A DNA stretch of 64,000 nt from an uncultured Lachnospiraceae bacterium (GCA_947575805.1 CANPOY010000007.1:16147-80146); one strand, 5' to 3'. Shown: positions 35,140 through 44,968, numbered from the stretch's first letter. The notes: generated by a model from the sequence alone, not told the origin. Numbers and translations: made by a program.

Positions 35140-37980
35140 CTATTCCGCCACTTCCTCTTTGCGTTCCCTCAGCCTCCTGCGAAGCTCCTCCTCCATGGAC
35201 TGTGTCATCACTATCTTCACATCCTTAAGCTCCATTCCGCTCATTCCGAAGAACAGCCTGATAAAGAACGTATAGTGGAACAAAGGCACGGGAAATTCTA
35301 TCGACCTTTTCTGCCACGCCTTCTCCGAGCCTGCAATTGTCACCGTACCCGACAACTGCTTATCCTGAAATACGGACAGAGGCAGCTGCGCCAGATCCAG
35401 AGCACCTTCGGATGCTCTGCAGGAAAATTCAAGCCGGAAGGTACCTCTTTCCTTCACTGCCACCTGTATGGTAGTGGACTTGCCTTTTGCCGTATTAATC
35501 AGCGAAGAATCCACGCTGACCTCATCCTGCACTTCCACCTTTAAAAGTGTACCCATGGCATCGTTCTCCTGTCCGGCACACTTTTGCAGTTTCCTGTCCA
35601 GCTCCGTTTCTCTGTGATTCTTTCTCAGATATGCCGGTGTTTCCAGCAGAAAGTGGCAGATATTAGCCGCACTCCGCACATACTCCCCTCTGGTTACGGA
35701 ACCTTTCTTTAATTCCTCCATAGAATTATCCCCGTTTGAATTGCTCAGGGCGTCTCCCGTCACCATATAAAGATCATTTTGCGCACGTATCATAGCCGCC
35801 ATATTCTGAATGGAGGCAGGTCTGCCTTCCTCGTTGGCCTTTGCCCACCAGTCGGTCATGACAATACCCTTATATCCCCATTCCTTCCGCAGAACCGTAG
35901 TAAGAAGGTCGTAGCTTCCCGCCGTCCAGAGCCCGTTGATGGGCCCATAAGTAGTCATAACGGAGCGGGCATTTCCCTCTGTAACCGCGATTTCAAAACT
36001 TCTTAAGTACAGCTCCCGCAGCGCTCTCTCGGATACCACGCTGTCCGCAAAATTGCGGCTGTGCTCCTGATTATTGCAGGCAAAATGCTTGATCGTGCCG
36101 GTGACACCGTATTTGTGCATGCCTCGCAGCTGCGCGGCCGCCATTTTGCCTGTCAGCAGGGGATCCTCGGAAAAATACTCAAAGTTTCTGCCGTTTAAAG
36201 GGTTCCTGTGAAGATTCATGCCGGGACCCAGCAGGGTGTCCACCTGATTCTTACGGAGTTCCAATCCCTCCCACTCATACAGCTCCTCCGACAGCTTTTC
36301 GTTAAAACTGCAGGCCAGGCAGGTCCCGTTTGGCATGGCAAAGGCAATGGTTCCGCAGTCCATGCGGATACCGCTGGGACCGTCGGCACAGCAGCCTGCA
36401 GGAATACCGTAATGATCCAGTGCCTCCGTGATACCGCCAAAGGCTCCGGCCGTCCCCGGTGTCACCTTAGGAGAGCACATTCCTTCGCCGCGAACCATAC
36501 AGCAAAGCTCTTCCTCCGTCAGCTGGGCCAGAAACTCTTCCATGGAAACCATTCCGCTTTCCACATCGGTAAGCTTATATCCCTTGTCTCCTGTAAATTT
36601 GCATTCCGGCAGCGTTTTCATTCGTTCCAGCCTCCGCCGGGCCGGATCCGTCGTGCGCAGAGGCGTCTGCTGCCAGGTAACCCCATAAGTACCGTCTTCC
36701 CGGGGATTTCCCGGCTTCATACGCTCGAAAACCGTCAGCGGCGCCAGGACTTCCTCCAGCTGTTTCAGCACCACCGTGTCACCACACACGGTATAGGTCC
36801 CGCTGCGTCGGGCGTCCCGTACATTTTCGCCCACATAGAAGACATATTCCCCCGGTTCCAGCACCAGACAGGATTTGTGACCCGTAATACCGCTGTCATC
36901 ATAGGAGGCGATGCAGGTCATGGAAATCTCAATGCTGATCTCCTGGCTTTCTCCGGGTGAAAGCTGCCTGGTCTTGACAAATCCGCAGAGCACCCTGACA
37001 GGCTTCCCCAGCATTCCCTGAGGTGCCTGACAATACACCTGAACCACCTCTTTCCCCGCACAGGCACCCATGTTTGACACCATAGCGTGTACGGTGATAC
37101 CCTCTGACAAAGTACCGCCTACCACGGCCCTTATATCGAAGTCCGTGTAGGACAGCCCAAACCCAAAGGGATACAGTATCTTCTCCGGCGCAAAGGTGGA
37201 AAAATAACGGTATCCCACATAAATGTCCTCTGCATAGCAATTTCTCACAGAATCTCCGTAATTTCTCGTGGAAGGGTAATCCGTAATATCACTGGCAATG
37301 GTATCGGCCAGCCTTCCCGAAGGACATACGTCGCCGCTAATTATATCCAGCACGCCGCTGCCGCCTTCCTGGCCGCCCTGCCACACATAAAGCACCGCAC
37401 CCGGCCGGTATTTATCCACCCACTTCATGTCAATGATATTACCCACGTTCAGCAACACCACAGTCCTGCGGAATACGCTGCACACCGTCTCCAGCATTTC
37501 CTCCTCTGTTTTCGTCAGCAGATAGCTTCCCTCGCCCGCAAAGTTGTCTTTGTCCTCTCCGGCAGTGCGTCCAACGATAATGACAGCAGTGTCGGAATCC
37601 TTTTCCGCCGCCTCGGCCAGCTCCCTTGAAACCGGCATCTCCTTCTGAAACCATGGCTCGCCGGCCCAACCTTCCCCTGCATAAAAAGGGTTGCTCTCCA
37701 GCCAGGTCTCATAAGCCTTAGTCAGCTCCCTGTTCAGCTCAAACCGTCCGTCCTTTTGCAGTGCCTCCCGAATACCCGTCACATAGGCCGTGTTCACCAT
37801 ACCCCCTGAGCCGGTTCCGCTCTTGTAGTAATTAAACTGACTTCTGCCAAACAGCGCAATCCTGCTGCCGCCGGGCAGAGGCAGGATGCTGTCCTCGTTC
37901 CTCAGCAGCACAACGCCCTCCGCCACTGCCTGTCTGGCCTTTGCCCCATACTTTTCCACCGAAAACACATTCTCACTCAT
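35140..37980 (-). CDS. Second domain-swapped GH3 glycosidase with extra C-terminal domain
   Basis: 946 aa from ATG with AAAGGA six bases upstream (track ORF +13 codons). Same inverted order as the other GH3 gene: sandwich domain first (GVVLLRNEDSILPLPGGSRIALFG), FnIII-like middle (NMGACAGKEVVQVYCQAPQGMLG), TIM barrel last (CADGPSGIRMDCG, KHFACNNQEHSRN) with nucleophile Asp in MTDWW at about 710. Roughly 100 further residues form a beta-rich tail (KGKSTTIQVAVKERGTFRLE) ending in a charged helix; this resembles a carbohydrate-binding-type sandwich. No signal peptide. Its start overlaps the end of an acyltransferase gene by eight bases, which links it to surface-glycan genes. Confidence 0.92.
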   Translation of the reverse strand: MSENVFSVEKYGAKARQAVAEGVVLLRNEDSILPLPGGSRIALFGRSQFNYYKSGTGSGGMVNTAYVTGIREALQKDGRFELNRELTKAYETWLESNPFYAGEGWAGEPWFQKEMPVSRELAEAAEKDSDTAVIIVGRTAGEDKDNFAGEGSYLLTKTEEEMLETVCSVFRRTVVLLNVGNIIDMKWVDKYRPGAVLYVWQGGQEGGSGVLDIISGDVCPSGRLADTIASDITDYPSTRNYGDSVRNCYAEDIYVGYRYFSTFAPEKILYPFGFGLSYTDFDIRAVVGGTLSEGITVHAMVSNMGACAGKEVVQVYCQAPQGMLGKPVRVLCGFVKTRQLSPGESQEISIEISMTCIASYDDSGITGHKSCLVLEPGEYVFYVGENVRDARRSGTYTVCGDTVVLKQLEEVLAPLTVFERMKPGNPREDGTYGVTWQQTPLRTTDPARRRLERMKTLPECKFTGDKGYKLTDVESGMVSMEEFLAQLTEEELCCMVRGEGMCSPKVTPGTAGAFGGITEALDHYGIPAGCCADGPSGIRMDCGTIAFAMPNGTCLACSFNEKLSEELYEWEGLELRKNQVDTLLGPGMNLHRNPLNGRNFEYFSEDPLLTGKMAAAQLRGMHKYGVTGTIKHFACNNQEHSRNFADSVVSERALRELYLRSFEIAVTEGNARSVMTTYGPINGLWTAGSYDLLTTVLRKEWGYKGIVMTDWWAKANEEGRPASIQNMAAMIRAQNDLYMVTGDALSNSNGDNSMEELKKGSVTRGEYVRSAANICHFLLETPAYLRKNHRETELDRKLQKCAGQENDAMGTLLKVEVQDEVSVDSSLINTAKGKSTTIQVAVKERGTFRLEFSCRASEGALDLAQLPLSVFQDKQLSGTVTIAGSEKAWQKRSIEFPVPLFHYTFFIRLFFGMSGMELKDVKIVMTQSMEEELRRRLRERKEEVAE

Positions 37981-39109
37981 ATGCAGTCCTTTCCCTTCTG
38001 TGACATTTATTCCATACAAATTTTCCCCCCGATTTTATCAGTTCCAGCACCACCGAATACGCTAATGACACACCTGTCAATACCAGAAAAATCACTGCTG
38101 CATAGCGGAAAGAATAAATGAATCCTCTGAAAAGCGACATGTAGAAGAAGGTATGCACGAAAAACATATTCATGGAATACCTCCCCAGGAAAACCAGACC
38201 ATGGGACAGCACCGGAATGCCCGACACAAATTCCCCCACGAACCAGCATAGGAAGAGAGCAACAGGCGCGTCCAATATCCACAGGAAATAAGTGTGCACC
38301 ATGAAGTTCTGCCGGATCAGAACCGACACTGCCAGAAGCGCCAGACTTATGACAAGCTTCCAGCCTTTTCTCAGCTTCAGGGCAAAAAGCTTTTCCAGCC
38401 ACTTCTCTTCGGCCGCCACCGCTCCCAGAAGCATCACCAGGTAATACCTCTCCGTGTTTTCGCCCATCTGCAGCACTGACGGCAGCAACAGGGCAGGCAC
38501 GATTAAATATCGTCCTGCTTTCTTTACCGTCGGATAGACCAGGGGAATCATGAAAATAATGACAATGGCAATCTCCATATACCACCAGGTCATATTGAGG
38601 GTAGGGGTATCAAAAATTTCCGCCAGCCCCAGCATGTCCAGCATTGCAAACATCCCTCCCTGCCAGCCACCGCCGTACAGCTTTACATAATCAAAATGGG
38701 AAAACCACAGTATGTTCACGCTTGCGTACATGACTGCGAAGCTCCCCACCAGCTTCAGGCAGCGTATTCCCGCTTTTTTCAAAGTGCGGGCAAAATCATA
38801 TCCCTCCGCCGCATCCGCCATCAGTCCCTTTGTTATGCCATATGCACTCAGAAAAACGAACAGTGCGACGCAGATATTTCCGTACCCGCTGAGCATTAGA
38901 AATGCTTCCTGAGAAAATGGTCTGTGATCCACATGCAGTGTGACTAACAGCTCCTGGGACTCAAACAGGTGATAAAAGAGCATCAGCAGTATCGCCACAC
39001 CCTTAACTGCCAGCGTATCCCTTTTTTCAAACCTCGTCTTTGGTGTTTCCTTCCCTGATGTTTCATTTCTCTCCGGAAAATCCTTCTTCTTTGTCTGTAC
39101 TTCCTTCAC
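37973..39109 (-). CDS. Acyltransferase family 3 membrane protein (OafA/NodX-like)
   Basis: 378 aa from a GTG with GGAGG eight bases upstream; the ATG five codons earlier (track) has no proper spacing. The basic cytoplasmic N-terminus is followed by about ten membrane helices. Family signature KGVAILLMLFYHLF near the start holds the conserved His. LTWWYMEIAIVIIF-like and RYSMNMFFVHTFF segments are typical. Such enzymes O-acetylate or otherwise acylate surface polysaccharides. It overlaps the upstream DUF6020 gene by 47 bp and the GH3 gene downstream by 8 bp, so all three are one operon. Confidence 0.88.
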   Translation of the reverse strand: MKEVQTKKKDFPERNETSGKETPKTRFEKRDTLAVKGVAILLMLFYHLFESQELLVTLHVDHRPFSQEAFLMLSGYGNICVALFVFLSAYGITKGLMADAAEGYDFARTLKKAGIRCLKLVGSFAVMYASVNILWFSHFDYVKLYGGGWQGGMFAMLDMLGLAEIFDTPTLNMTWWYMEIAIVIIFMIPLVYPTVKKAGRYLIVPALLLPSVLQMGENTERYYLVMLLGAVAAEEKWLEKLFALKLRKGWKLVISLALLAVSVLIRQNFMVHTYFLWILDAPVALFLCWFVGEFVSGIPVLSHGLVFLGRYSMNMFFVHTFFYMSLFRGFIYSFRYAAVIFLVLTGVSLAYSVVLELIKSGGKFVWNKCHRRERTAYE

Positions 39110-40889
39110 CGGTAACTCCTCCATTCATGACTCCGTAGAGGAACGGAATCGTAAACATAATCGGAAACGCATATCGCGGATGCAGATAAAAGCAGGGTGC
39201 CGCCATACAGATCAGCAAGCTGATAAACAGGGGAGCCAGCAGCACACCCCGCTTTAATTTCCCCCGCAGGGCAACTCCTGCGAGAATCAGCAAAAGCCAG
39301 GTGTATACACCCACATTCTCCAGAACAGCCAGAAAAGGAACATATCCTGCAAAACGATATATGAACAGCAGCACCTTGTCCATCCCCGGAATCAGGCCGC
39401 CCTGCCGAAACAGATCGGACTCCGCCTCATAGCGGATCGAGTTCACCGCGCCGGGATCAAACCATCCGTAAACATGGGCAAAAAACGCGTCCAGGTACAC
39501 CATTGGATGTTTCAAAAAGCCTGCTGCCCACACCTTAAAATAGGAAATCAGTTTTTCCGCACCGGAGTCCTTAAGGTATAACGCCTTTACCGGATCGGCA
39601 ATGTCAGGATTATAGCTTACCGCCACCAGATCCGCATCTGTCAGCACTCCATCTATCGCCTCCCGCTCCTCCGCCGTCAGTTCGTCACCGTAAAGCTGCA
39701 GATAACGTGCAGTCTGTTGGAAGGGTATGGAAAGCATTTCTCCCATGCTGCCCTTCTCCGCCGACAGGCCCGCGGACAGCGCCGCATTCCCTCCGAGACA
39801 AAGCACCAGGGGCAGCACCGCCGTGTACAGCAGCAAAATTTTTTTTCTATATGCAATCACCAGAATAATACCTGTCAATACCACCATATAAATGCCGTTG
39901 TTTCGCAACAGCCCCACCAGCACCTGGGCCAGCACAAGCTTTCCCCAGTAGATGGGCTTCCTGTCGCGGATACCTTCCGCCGCCAGCTCCTCCAGCAGCA
40001 GGAGATACCATATGACAGCGCCCATAAAAGGAACATCCTTGATCGCCGTGGACGCAATATTGGAATATACGGGTGCAAGCCCATAGACGCATACTGCCGC
40101 CAGTCTCAGGGAATAAGATACACCGCGCTTTGCCAGTCTTTCAGACGTACCTGCCAGTGCCGCCGCCAGCACTACCGCCTGCAGCAGGGTATAAAGAAAC
40201 AGCCCCGCATCGGCACTGCCGGTGAGCAGCCTTCCAAACCTGATGATGCCGCCGGCGATTAACGTATGCAGGAGGGGATGATGCGTAGAATAGCCCGTCA
40301 TTCCCAGCCCCTGTTCAACCTGTCCCAGAAAATCATAGCACAGGTTTCCCGGATATCCCAGAACAATAACGGGAATCCAGAGGATCAGCAAAAAAAGGAA
40401 TACATTGCGAAAGCTCTTTTCCCCCAGAAAGGCTTCCGCCTTCGCCGGATGCCGACCTGAAGCCGCAGCTCTTTGGTACAGATCCAGAAACAGGGCAATA
40501 CAATAGTGAAACAGGACAGAATAACCCGCAAAGGCCAGAAAAAAGCCCACCGCAGAGAAAACATCCCCAAAACAACTGCTGAAGCTTCCCCCCTGCCGAT
40601 AGCTTTGTCCTACCAACAGACAAAAAGAAAACAGATATGGCAGCACTCCTCTTTGATACAAATTCTTCCCCAAGTGCTGCCGCATCCAGCCGACAAAAAC
40701 CAGTGCCAGCAGAAAAATCAACAGTCCGTTTACGCTGTATTCTCCCAGCAGGCCCGTAACCTGTGCATAGAGATAGTGCATTCCCGATTTATAGTCTGCT
40801 CTGTTCAGCGACCCACTGTACTGCATCTGTACCGCAAATGCTATGAGAGCCGCCTGGAGAACAGCAGATACTTTTTTCCAAGCTTTCAT
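39063..40889 (-). CDS. DUF6020-like polytopic membrane protein
   Basis: 608 aa, SD AAAGGA before the ATG. About 12-13 hydrophobic helices. A large loop with YPGNLCYDFLGQVEQGLG and STHHPLLHTLIAGG near residues 180-215 resembles the acidic/His-rich first loop of GT-C-fold glycosyltransferases, and SNIASTAIKDVPFMGA follows. These features match proteins annotated DUF6020 that sit in cell-surface polysaccharide operons. Probably transfers a lipid-linked sugar, but no activity is proven. First gene of an operon with an acyltransferase and a GH3 enzyme. Confidence 0.78.
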   Translation of the reverse strand: MKAWKKVSAVLQAALIAFAVQMQYSGSLNRADYKSGMHYLYAQVTGLLGEYSVNGLLIFLLALVFVGWMRQHLGKNLYQRGVLPYLFSFCLLVGQSYRQGGSFSSCFGDVFSAVGFFLAFAGYSVLFHYCIALFLDLYQRAAASGRHPAKAEAFLGEKSFRNVFLFLLILWIPVIVLGYPGNLCYDFLGQVEQGLGMTGYSTHHPLLHTLIAGGIIRFGRLLTGSADAGLFLYTLLQAVVLAAALAGTSERLAKRGVSYSLRLAAVCVYGLAPVYSNIASTAIKDVPFMGAVIWYLLLLEELAAEGIRDRKPIYWGKLVLAQVLVGLLRNNGIYMVVLTGIILVIAYRKKILLLYTAVLPLVLCLGGNAALSAGLSAEKGSMGEMLSIPFQQTARYLQLYGDELTAEEREAIDGVLTDADLVAVSYNPDIADPVKALYLKDSGAEKLISYFKVWAAGFLKHPMVYLDAFFAHVYGWFDPGAVNSIRYEAESDLFRQGGLIPGMDKVLLFIYRFAGYVPFLAVLENVGVYTWLLLILAGVALRGKLKRGVLLAPLFISLLICMAAPCFYLHPRYAFPIMFTIPFLYGVMNGGVTGEGSTDKEEGFSGEK

Positions 40890-40950
40890 AATAATATTCC
40901 TTTAATATTTCTTTTATTATGCCTTACAAAGTATGAATTTTCAAGACAAT

Positions 40951-40981
40951 AAAAAAAATTTCGGTTAGTTTTAACCGAAAT
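40951..40981 (-). terminator. Terminator after the ABC/GntR operon
   Basis: ATTTCGGTTA, four-base loop, TAACCGAAAT, then seven T on the minus strand. A T-run also follows on the plus strand, so it may act in both directions. Confidence 0.88.
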
Positions 40982-41041
40982 CTTTTTTAGAGCTTCCCCT
41001 ATTCATAAGAAAATCATACTGTCATAAAACCTGAACCTTAC

Positions 41042-41740
41042 TTACATTTGCGTCCGCAGCTTAGCCCCCAGGGCCATCTTGGACACCGGCGCCTTATACA
41101 CTGCCAGGGAAATCAGATACTGCAGGAAACCGCAAACCAGAATCACCGCTGCCCCCAGGGCCGCTGTCAGTCCCCATCCTGCCCAGGATCCGTCAAAAAG
41201 CATTATATTTTCCAGCAGATTGTTTTGACTAAAACCAAAGACGTAACAAAAGAAAAATACAATTATAAACATAATTGTGGATGTATAAAAGTATTTAAAG
41301 CAGGCGCCGTAATACACCATGACGATTCCTGAAAGTATCGCGCCGGCAAACATCTGCATGGCTGCGGTAACTATTGCCGCCGGATGAAACCAGCATGTGA
41401 TCCCCATAATGACCACGGTGAACAAATATCCCGCCATCATCAGGGTAACGCTCAGAACCGCGGGAACAGAGGTCTGCAGCTTTCTTTTCCGGGGAGAGGT
41501 CTGCACCAGATTAGCAGCGCCGGCAGTAGAAAGCAGCTGCAGGAAAAGCAGCGCCACCATTGTCATGAAATAGCCTCCCGGAAGAGGACTGATATTTCCT
41601 CTGGTCGTTCCCCCCACAATGCAGGACAGGACGCAAAATAATACGCCAATCACCAGCAGAACCGCGCTGCTGATATAAGAAAGCTTTGCGGCATGCCCGT
41701 ATTTCATTATCTTAAACCCTAATTTCAGATTATTTATCAT
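41042..41740 (-). CDS. ABC-2-type membrane protein
   Basis: 232 aa, SD GGAGGG before the ATG. Six hydrophobic helices without sequence motifs. Its start overlaps the stop of the preceding membrane gene by 11 bp. With that gene it supplies the membrane part of the ABC transporter encoded upstream. Substrate unknown; GntR/YtrA-type operons often export antimicrobial compounds or respond to wall stress. Confidence 0.82.
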   Translation of the reverse strand: MINNLKLGFKIMKYGHAAKLSYISSAVLLVIGVLFCVLSCIVGGTTRGNISPLPGGYFMTMVALLFLQLLSTAGAANLVQTSPRKRKLQTSVPAVLSVTLMMAGYLFTVVIMGITCWFHPAAIVTAAMQMFAGAILSGIVMVYYGACFKYFYTSTIMFIIVFFFCYVFGFSQNNLLENIMLFDGSWAGWGLTAALGAAVILVCGFLQYLISLAVYKAPVSKMALGAKLRTQM

Positions 41741-42380
41741 AATAACTTCCCTCCACCTTCAGCATTGCTGTCTTTACCGCCAGGACGCTGAGTCCCGCAC
41801 CCAGAATTCCCAGGACGGCGTCCATCAGAAGCACCGGAAGAAATCCCCCGGCGGCAATCAGGAAAATCACCACTCCGACAATAGCCCCCACATAGGCAGC
41901 CAGCAGATTTACCCAAAGATAACTGAAGAACCTGCACAAAAAGATCCCCAGCAACGACAGAGTATATACCAGCAAAGCGACAAGCAGTACCTCCCACAGG
42001 CCCGGCTTTGCCCGAACCCCTTCCCCGGCAGTAAAAATGATTGTAAACAGCCAGGATACGCCGGCAATTACCACAAGAAATACTAGGCGTCTCACCAGAT
42101 CCATAATCAGGGCACTTTTCATAATCTGCCTTCCCCTGGCTGAAGTCTTGAGATAATCTATTTTCTGCGAATTCTTCTCCTGAATGCCTCCCAGATACCA
42201 ATTGTCCGACATCACCTCCGCCATAATCAGCAGCATGATATACGCCGGCATGGCACTGCCCCGAAAAACCACTGCAGCAATGAAATCCACCGCCAGCAGA
42301 AAGATCGGCAGCACGATCAGCATGACAATTTTATATCCTCTGGTGGCAAATACCAGATAACTTCTTACTCTATCCTTCAT
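41730..42380 (-). CDS. ABC-transporter membrane protein
   Basis: 216 aa from the ATG-AAG after GGAGGATGGGAAGG; the track start three codons earlier has no spacing to the SD. Six predicted helices; cytoplasmic segment EKNSQKIDYLKTSARGRQIM. Between the ATPase gene and the second membrane gene, with short gaps. Confidence 0.82.
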   Translation of the reverse strand: MKDRVRSYLVFATRGYKIVMLIVLPIFLLAVDFIAAVVFRGSAMPAYIMLLIMAEVMSDNWYLGGIQEKNSQKIDYLKTSARGRQIMKSALIMDLVRRLVFLVVIAGVSWLFTIIFTAGEGVRAKPGLWEVLLVALLVYTLSLLGIFLCRFFSYLWVNLLAAYVGAIVGVVIFLIAAGGFLPVLLMDAVLGILGAGLSVLAVKTAMLKVEGSYYDK

Positions 42381-42394
42381 CCTTCCCATCCTCC

Positions 42395-43285
42395 TCAGCG
42401 ACCCAGCTTGAGGCTTGTATTAACTTTCATCACTGCTACGCTGATCTGTGACAAAGTAGGTGTCTCCACGGAAATATCCATACCTGTCAGCCGGTCCAGC
42501 TGATCCGCAAGGCAGATCCCCTCGAATCCGTAAGAGCTTTTCGACATGGTAAACAGTATTTTCCCGGCCGCCTCCGCATCCCCGGATTCACCCTTTACCA
42601 GCAGGTACTTTTCCTTCAGGTCCTCCACGAACCCTTCCTCCACGATATTACCATGTTCCAGAATAATGGCGTAATCCGTCACGTTTTCCATGTCGGCAAT
42701 ATTATGGGTGGAGAAGAAAACGGAACGCCCGCCGTTCCCCTGCTCCAGGTACTCCCGAATGATGTCGCAGAGCTTGTCACGCATCAGCGGATCCAACGGA
42801 GAAGCAGGCTCATCCAAAATCAGCAGCTCCGTGTCTCTGGCAAGCACCGTCGCCAGCATCAGCTTCATTTTATTCCCGTCGGACAGCTCCTTAACGTTTT
42901 TCCTCTCCTTCACGGGAATGCTCAGCTCCTCACAAATTGCTTCAAACCTGTCCCGGTGAAAATTGCTGAACAGAAGCTCACTGATTTCCGCCACCTGCCC
43001 TGCATTCCAGTGAGGCAGGAAGAAGCTGCTGGGACCGGTGTAGCCAATTCGTTCCTGAACCCCTCCGCCGGAGAGCTTCTCCTTCCCGTCAAAATAGCTG
43101 ACCTCTCCCTTGAAATCCAGCCGGATTCCCGTCAGGAGGTTCAGCAGGGTAGTCTTGCCCGCCCCGTTCTCACCGATCAGCGCCGTGGCAAATCCCTTTG
43201 GTATCTGCAGCTTCGGTATGGAAAGCTCAAAGCCCCTAAATTTCTTTTCCAAATTTACTGCCTCTACTACACTGTTTATCTTCAT
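42395..43285 (-). CDS. ABC transporter ATP-binding protein
   Basis: 296 aa from ATG-AAG-ATA (track +4 codons). Walker A GENGAGKTTLL, signature motif KELSDGNKMKLMLA, Walker B LLILDEPASPLDPL, and switch His in FFSTHNIAD. The signature is degenerate (LSDGN instead of LSGGQ), as in the YtrB/EcsA-like group. C-terminal 80 residues form a regulatory extension. Operon with a GntR/YtrA regulator and two membrane proteins. Confidence 0.92.
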   Translation of the reverse strand: MKINSVVEAVNLEKKFRGFELSIPKLQIPKGFATALIGENGAGKTTLLNLLTGIRLDFKGEVSYFDGKEKLSGGGVQERIGYTGPSSFFLPHWNAGQVAEISELLFSNFHRDRFEAICEELSIPVKERKNVKELSDGNKMKLMLATVLARDTELLILDEPASPLDPLMRDKLCDIIREYLEQGNGGRSVFFSTHNIADMENVTDYAIILEHGNIVEEGFVEDLKEKYLLVKGESGDAEAAGKILFTMSKSSYGFEGICLADQLDRLTGMDISVETPTLSQISVAVMKVNTSLKLGR

Positions 43286-43305
43286 CATGTCCTCCATTCT
43301 CCGTG

Positions 43306-43674
43306 TCAGGATAGCTTCTGGAGCGCCGTCAGCGTCTCCTGCAGCTCCAGGTCAGTCATTCCCGCAATCTTCGCAGCGCGGATTGCCTCCGTAAGTGCCT
43401 CTTCCACCCTGCGCATATGCTGTTCCTTCAGCATTTCGCTGTCTTGGGCATTAACATAAAAGCCCTTGCCCTGCGCCGCGGTCACAAGCCCTTCCGCCTC
43501 CAGCTGCTCATACGCCTTCATCGTGGTAATCACACTGATCTTCAGATCCTTCGCCAGTCCCCGGATAGAAGGAAGATAATCTCCTTCTTTCAGCTTCCCC
43601 GCAAGAATATCGGTTCGCATCTGCTCCGCGATCTGCTGATAAATCGGTACTCCCGAATTTTGTAATAGTTTCAA
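43306..43674 (-). CDS. GntR-family regulator, YtrA subfamily
   Basis: 122 aa from a TTG start placed nine bases after AAAGGGG; a GTG three codons earlier (track) lies too close to the SD. Winged helix IYQQIAEQMRTDILAGKLKEGDYLPS and DLKISVITTMKAYEQLEAEGLV, with the short YtrA-type helical tail. First gene of the transporter operon and probably its repressor. The AT-rich dyad region over the -10 is a candidate operator. Confidence 0.9.
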   Translation of the reverse strand: MKLLQNSGVPIYQQIAEQMRTDILAGKLKEGDYLPSIRGLAKDLKISVITTMKAYEQLEAEGLVTAAQGKGFYVNAQDSEMLKEQHMRRVEEALTEAIRAAKIAGMTDLELQETLTALQKLS

Positions 43675-43703
43675 GGCGGCCACCCCTTTCTGTTTATATG
43701 TTA

Positions 43704-43732
43704 TATATACACCATAATCAGATAGATGTCAA
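43704..43732 (-). promoter_or_regulatory. Promoter of the GntR-ABC operon
   Basis: Perfect TTGACA and TATATA on the minus strand, 17 bp apart. GTTATATATACA overlaps the -10 and resembles known YtrA-type operators. Confidence 0.7.
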
Positions 43733-43761
43733 TAAGTTTGTCGAAAAATATTTCATACTCC

Positions 43762-43790
43762 TCGACATTCCTTAATAAATGTAGTATACT
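43762..43790 (+). promoter_or_regulatory. Promoter of the lipoprotein gene
   Basis: TCGACA and TATACT, 17-bp spacing, about 70 bp upstream of the ATG and divergent from the GntR promoter. Confidence 0.55.
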
Positions 43791-43861
43791 GCTAATCGGG
43801 TTACACAGGCGACCGTGACGGGCTTCAGCTGTCCCGGCAAACGGAAAGGATACGGTTCTTT

Positions 43862-44950
43862 ATGGAAAAAAGAAAGATTCTGACAATTTTAGCTGCGGCA
43901 GTCGCGACCTTTTCCCTTACTGCATGTCAGGGAGTCTCTTCCGGCGGTTCGGACAGCAAGGCCAGTACCGCAAGTGACGGTTCCGACTCCCTATCACTGC
44001 CTTCCAATGCTCAGGTATCGGAGGAAGAAGCTGCTCTTTCCATCAATCCGGAGGACGTGCTTGATGACGATACCACATATGAGCTCTATAATACCTACAT
44101 AGACATCAGTAATGACATCGTGGGACGGCTCAGCGATTCCCTGGACCGCTATTTCACTTATGTGGATTTTGATACCGAGTTTCGGCTTCTGGAGGATGAC
44201 GGAGATTATTACGACTGCTATTCCGTATCCGGCCCTCAGCGGAATGTATCGGATGCTTATGAGCTGGTCAGCAGCAAGGCAAAAAAGGACGAGCTTGATC
44301 AGGCCTTTCTGGATATGTATCCTTCCATCAGCTCTCTGATTCAGGCGCTAACGGACATTTATGAATATACCGACCCGAAAGCTTTCCTGGAGGACAGTTA
44401 TGCCAAATCCCAGGAACAGCACACCGCTCTCATCAGCGTCCTCGAAGAATACTATAACACCGGGGATGTATTTCGTGATACCCTCATAGAGGTTGCCGAC
44501 CAACTGCATCGGGAGGATCTGGAGCAGATGAAGGCAAATGGCTATGAGGTGCTTTATTCCCTGAACATGGTAATTGACCTGGCACAGAAGATCCAGATCG
44601 AATTATACGAGGAAGAAATATGGGATGAAAATATCCTGGATATGGATCTGACAAAAATACAGCCATTGTATGATGAATTTACCTCCTATGTGGAAGCAGT
44701 AACTGCCTATGCCAAAAACGATGAGACTCTAAATGCCGAAGGTTTTTATTCTACCTCACTGACAATGTTTGTCATGCACATGAATGACGCCCACTCCTCT
44801 ATTTCAAAGGTACTGGAAAAGGTAAAGGAAGGCGAGGCTCTGAGCAAATCAGACCTGATGATCACCATCGGCGGCCAGTGCAATCTCACGGCATTTTCCA
44901 CAAGTGTATCAAATATGGTTTCTTCCTATAACAGCCTGATTTCATACTGA
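43862..44950 (+). CDS. DUF3829-like lipoprotein
   Basis: 362 aa with a lipoprotein signal (ILTILAAAVATFSLTAC, Cys21). A Ser/Gly-rich linker to ~55 is followed by a helical extracytoplasmic domain; YELYNTYIDISNDIVGRLSD and LDRYFTYVDFDTEF match the pattern of the DUF3829 (YiiG-like) family. The C-terminal part is also helical. Function is unknown for the family. Own promoter, and a strong terminator follows. No clear link to the divergent ABC operon. Confidence 0.8.
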   Translation: MEKRKILTILAAAVATFSLTACQGVSSGGSDSKASTASDGSDSLSLPSNAQVSEEEAALSINPEDVLDDDTTYELYNTYIDISNDIVGRLSDSLDRYFTYVDFDTEFRLLEDDGDYYDCYSVSGPQRNVSDAYELVSSKAKKDELDQAFLDMYPSISSLIQALTDIYEYTDPKAFLEDSYAKSQEQHTALISVLEEYYNTGDVFRDTLIEVADQLHREDLEQMKANGYEVLYSLNMVIDLAQKIQIELYEEEIWDENILDMDLTKIQPLYDEFTSYVEAVTAYAKNDETLNAEGFYSTSLTMFVMHMNDAHSSISKVLEKVKEGEALSKSDLMITIGGQCNLTAFSTSVSNMVSSYNSLISY

Positions 44951-44968
44951 TTTCAACTAAACTAAATA

